Shown in pieces: positions 63,844 through 64,000 of a stretch of DNA of 64,000 bases. The stretch is from Gammaproteobacteria bacterium HGW-Gammaproteobacteria-15. GTDB lineage: Bacteria; Pseudomonadota; Gammaproteobacteria; Enterobacterales; Alteromonadaceae. The notes beneath the pieces were generated by a model. The model saw nothing but the letters and a program-made list of their open reading frames with translations. It had not been told where the DNA came from and did not search any database. The stretch lies in NCBI GenBank assembly GCA_002840125.1, contig PGZF01000001.1, forward strand, positions 935,237 through 999,236. Reading direction: 5' to 3'. Every line of letters starts with the position of its first letter. Positions within the stretch are counted from its first letter, which is position 1. Both the position numbers and the translations under genes were made by a program.

Positions 63844-64000
63844 TTAAATATTGGTCGATTTTACATCCATACGCTGATGAATTATCGCTATCACATCAAT
63901 GCCGGTATCACCCGGCAGATAAAACACCCGATGTTGCAATATGCTGAAACTAAAATAGCAGGCCCGGACATCCTCCCGTCTGGTACCAAGCCCGGGATTA
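63844..64000 (-). CDS. ParE/RelE-family toxin (partial)
   Basis: The last 52 codons of a minus-strand gene entering from the right edge. The peptide includes RACYFSFSILQHRVFYLPGD and IDVIAIIHQRMDV, the tail pattern of ParE-type toxins (R....F..H.ifY......i.IirVlH.rMd). ParE toxins poison gyrase and are paired with an antitoxin gene just upstream, which here would lie beyond 64000. Identification rests on this short region. Confidence 0.7.
   Translation of the reverse strand, partial: NPGLGTRREDVRACYFSFSILQHRVFYLPGDTGIDVIAIIHQRMDVKSTNI

Noticed and set aside
1-64000. CRISPR arrays, prophage, integron or intact IS elements
   Set aside because: No regularly spaced repeats, no integrase, and no complete transposase was seen on either strand.
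1-64000. tRNA or rRNA genes
   Set aside because: No cloverleaf with the T-loop GTTCGA-type signature or rRNA core sequence was recognised by eye; a tRNAscan run would settle it.

Overview
The window looks like chromosomal DNA of an aerobic, glycan-scavenging gammaproteobacterium of the Alteromonadales type (Rheinheimera, Alishewanella or Arsukibacterium would fit). Evidence is inferential: three large TonB-dependent receptors beside LacI-type regulators and carbohydrate enzymes, a pdxB-asd-fimV-truA-accD-folC-dedD-cvpA-purF gene order close to that of Escherichia coli but with fimV, and MiaE, EttA, Can, TrmO and PurU of gammaproteobacterial type. No rRNA, tRNA, CRISPR array or intact insertion sequence was seen.

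Layout. (1) 1-12.8 kb is glycan catabolism. A NagX/HGSNAT-like membrane protein (cut by the left edge), a lipoprotein GH89 alpha-N-acetylglucosaminidase, a TonB-dependent receptor and a LacI regulator come first. A second TonB-dependent receptor, a D-mannonate dehydratase, a divergent UxuR-like GntR regulator and a HAD sugar phosphatase follow. (2) 12.8-22.6 kb is mixed: MATE exporter, two LysR regulators, cytochrome b561, a LytTR membrane regulator, a transposase remnant, glsA, cysS, ppiB, lpxH and a PagL-like lipid A deacylase. (3) 22.7-32.1 kb is a coherent carbohydrate locus: Gfo/Idh/MocA oxidoreductase, GH94 phosphorylase, GPH-type sugar symporter, gluconokinase, a GntR-like LacI repressor and a TonB-dependent receptor. 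GH94 plus gluconokinase points to aldobionate (cellobionate) use: phosphorolysis to glucose-1-phosphate and gluconate, then 6-phosphogluconate. Four copies of one palindromic operator link the units. (4) 32.1-36.4 kb holds a lipoprotein hydrolase, a diguanylate cyclase, miaE and a Yip1-family membrane protein. (5) 36.5-47.4 kb is the conserved purF-to-pdxB block, all on the minus strand. (6) 47.5-64 kb holds a DUF4198/DUF2271/PepSY operon, folE, ettA, several small or unknown genes, an H-NS-like candidate, manC, can, purU, trmO overlapping a kelch protein, proS, and the C-terminal end of a ParE-like toxin at the right edge.

The most interesting points are the aldobionate locus with its four-site operator, the adjacent bacterial homologues of two consecutive lysosomal heparan-sulfate enzymes, three UxuR-type operators spaced exactly 30 bp apart, an overlooked 50-residue gene with a 17-bp-stem terminator, and a candidate small RNA near 56.3 kb. 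Assignments come from reading motifs and gene context; no database search was possible.
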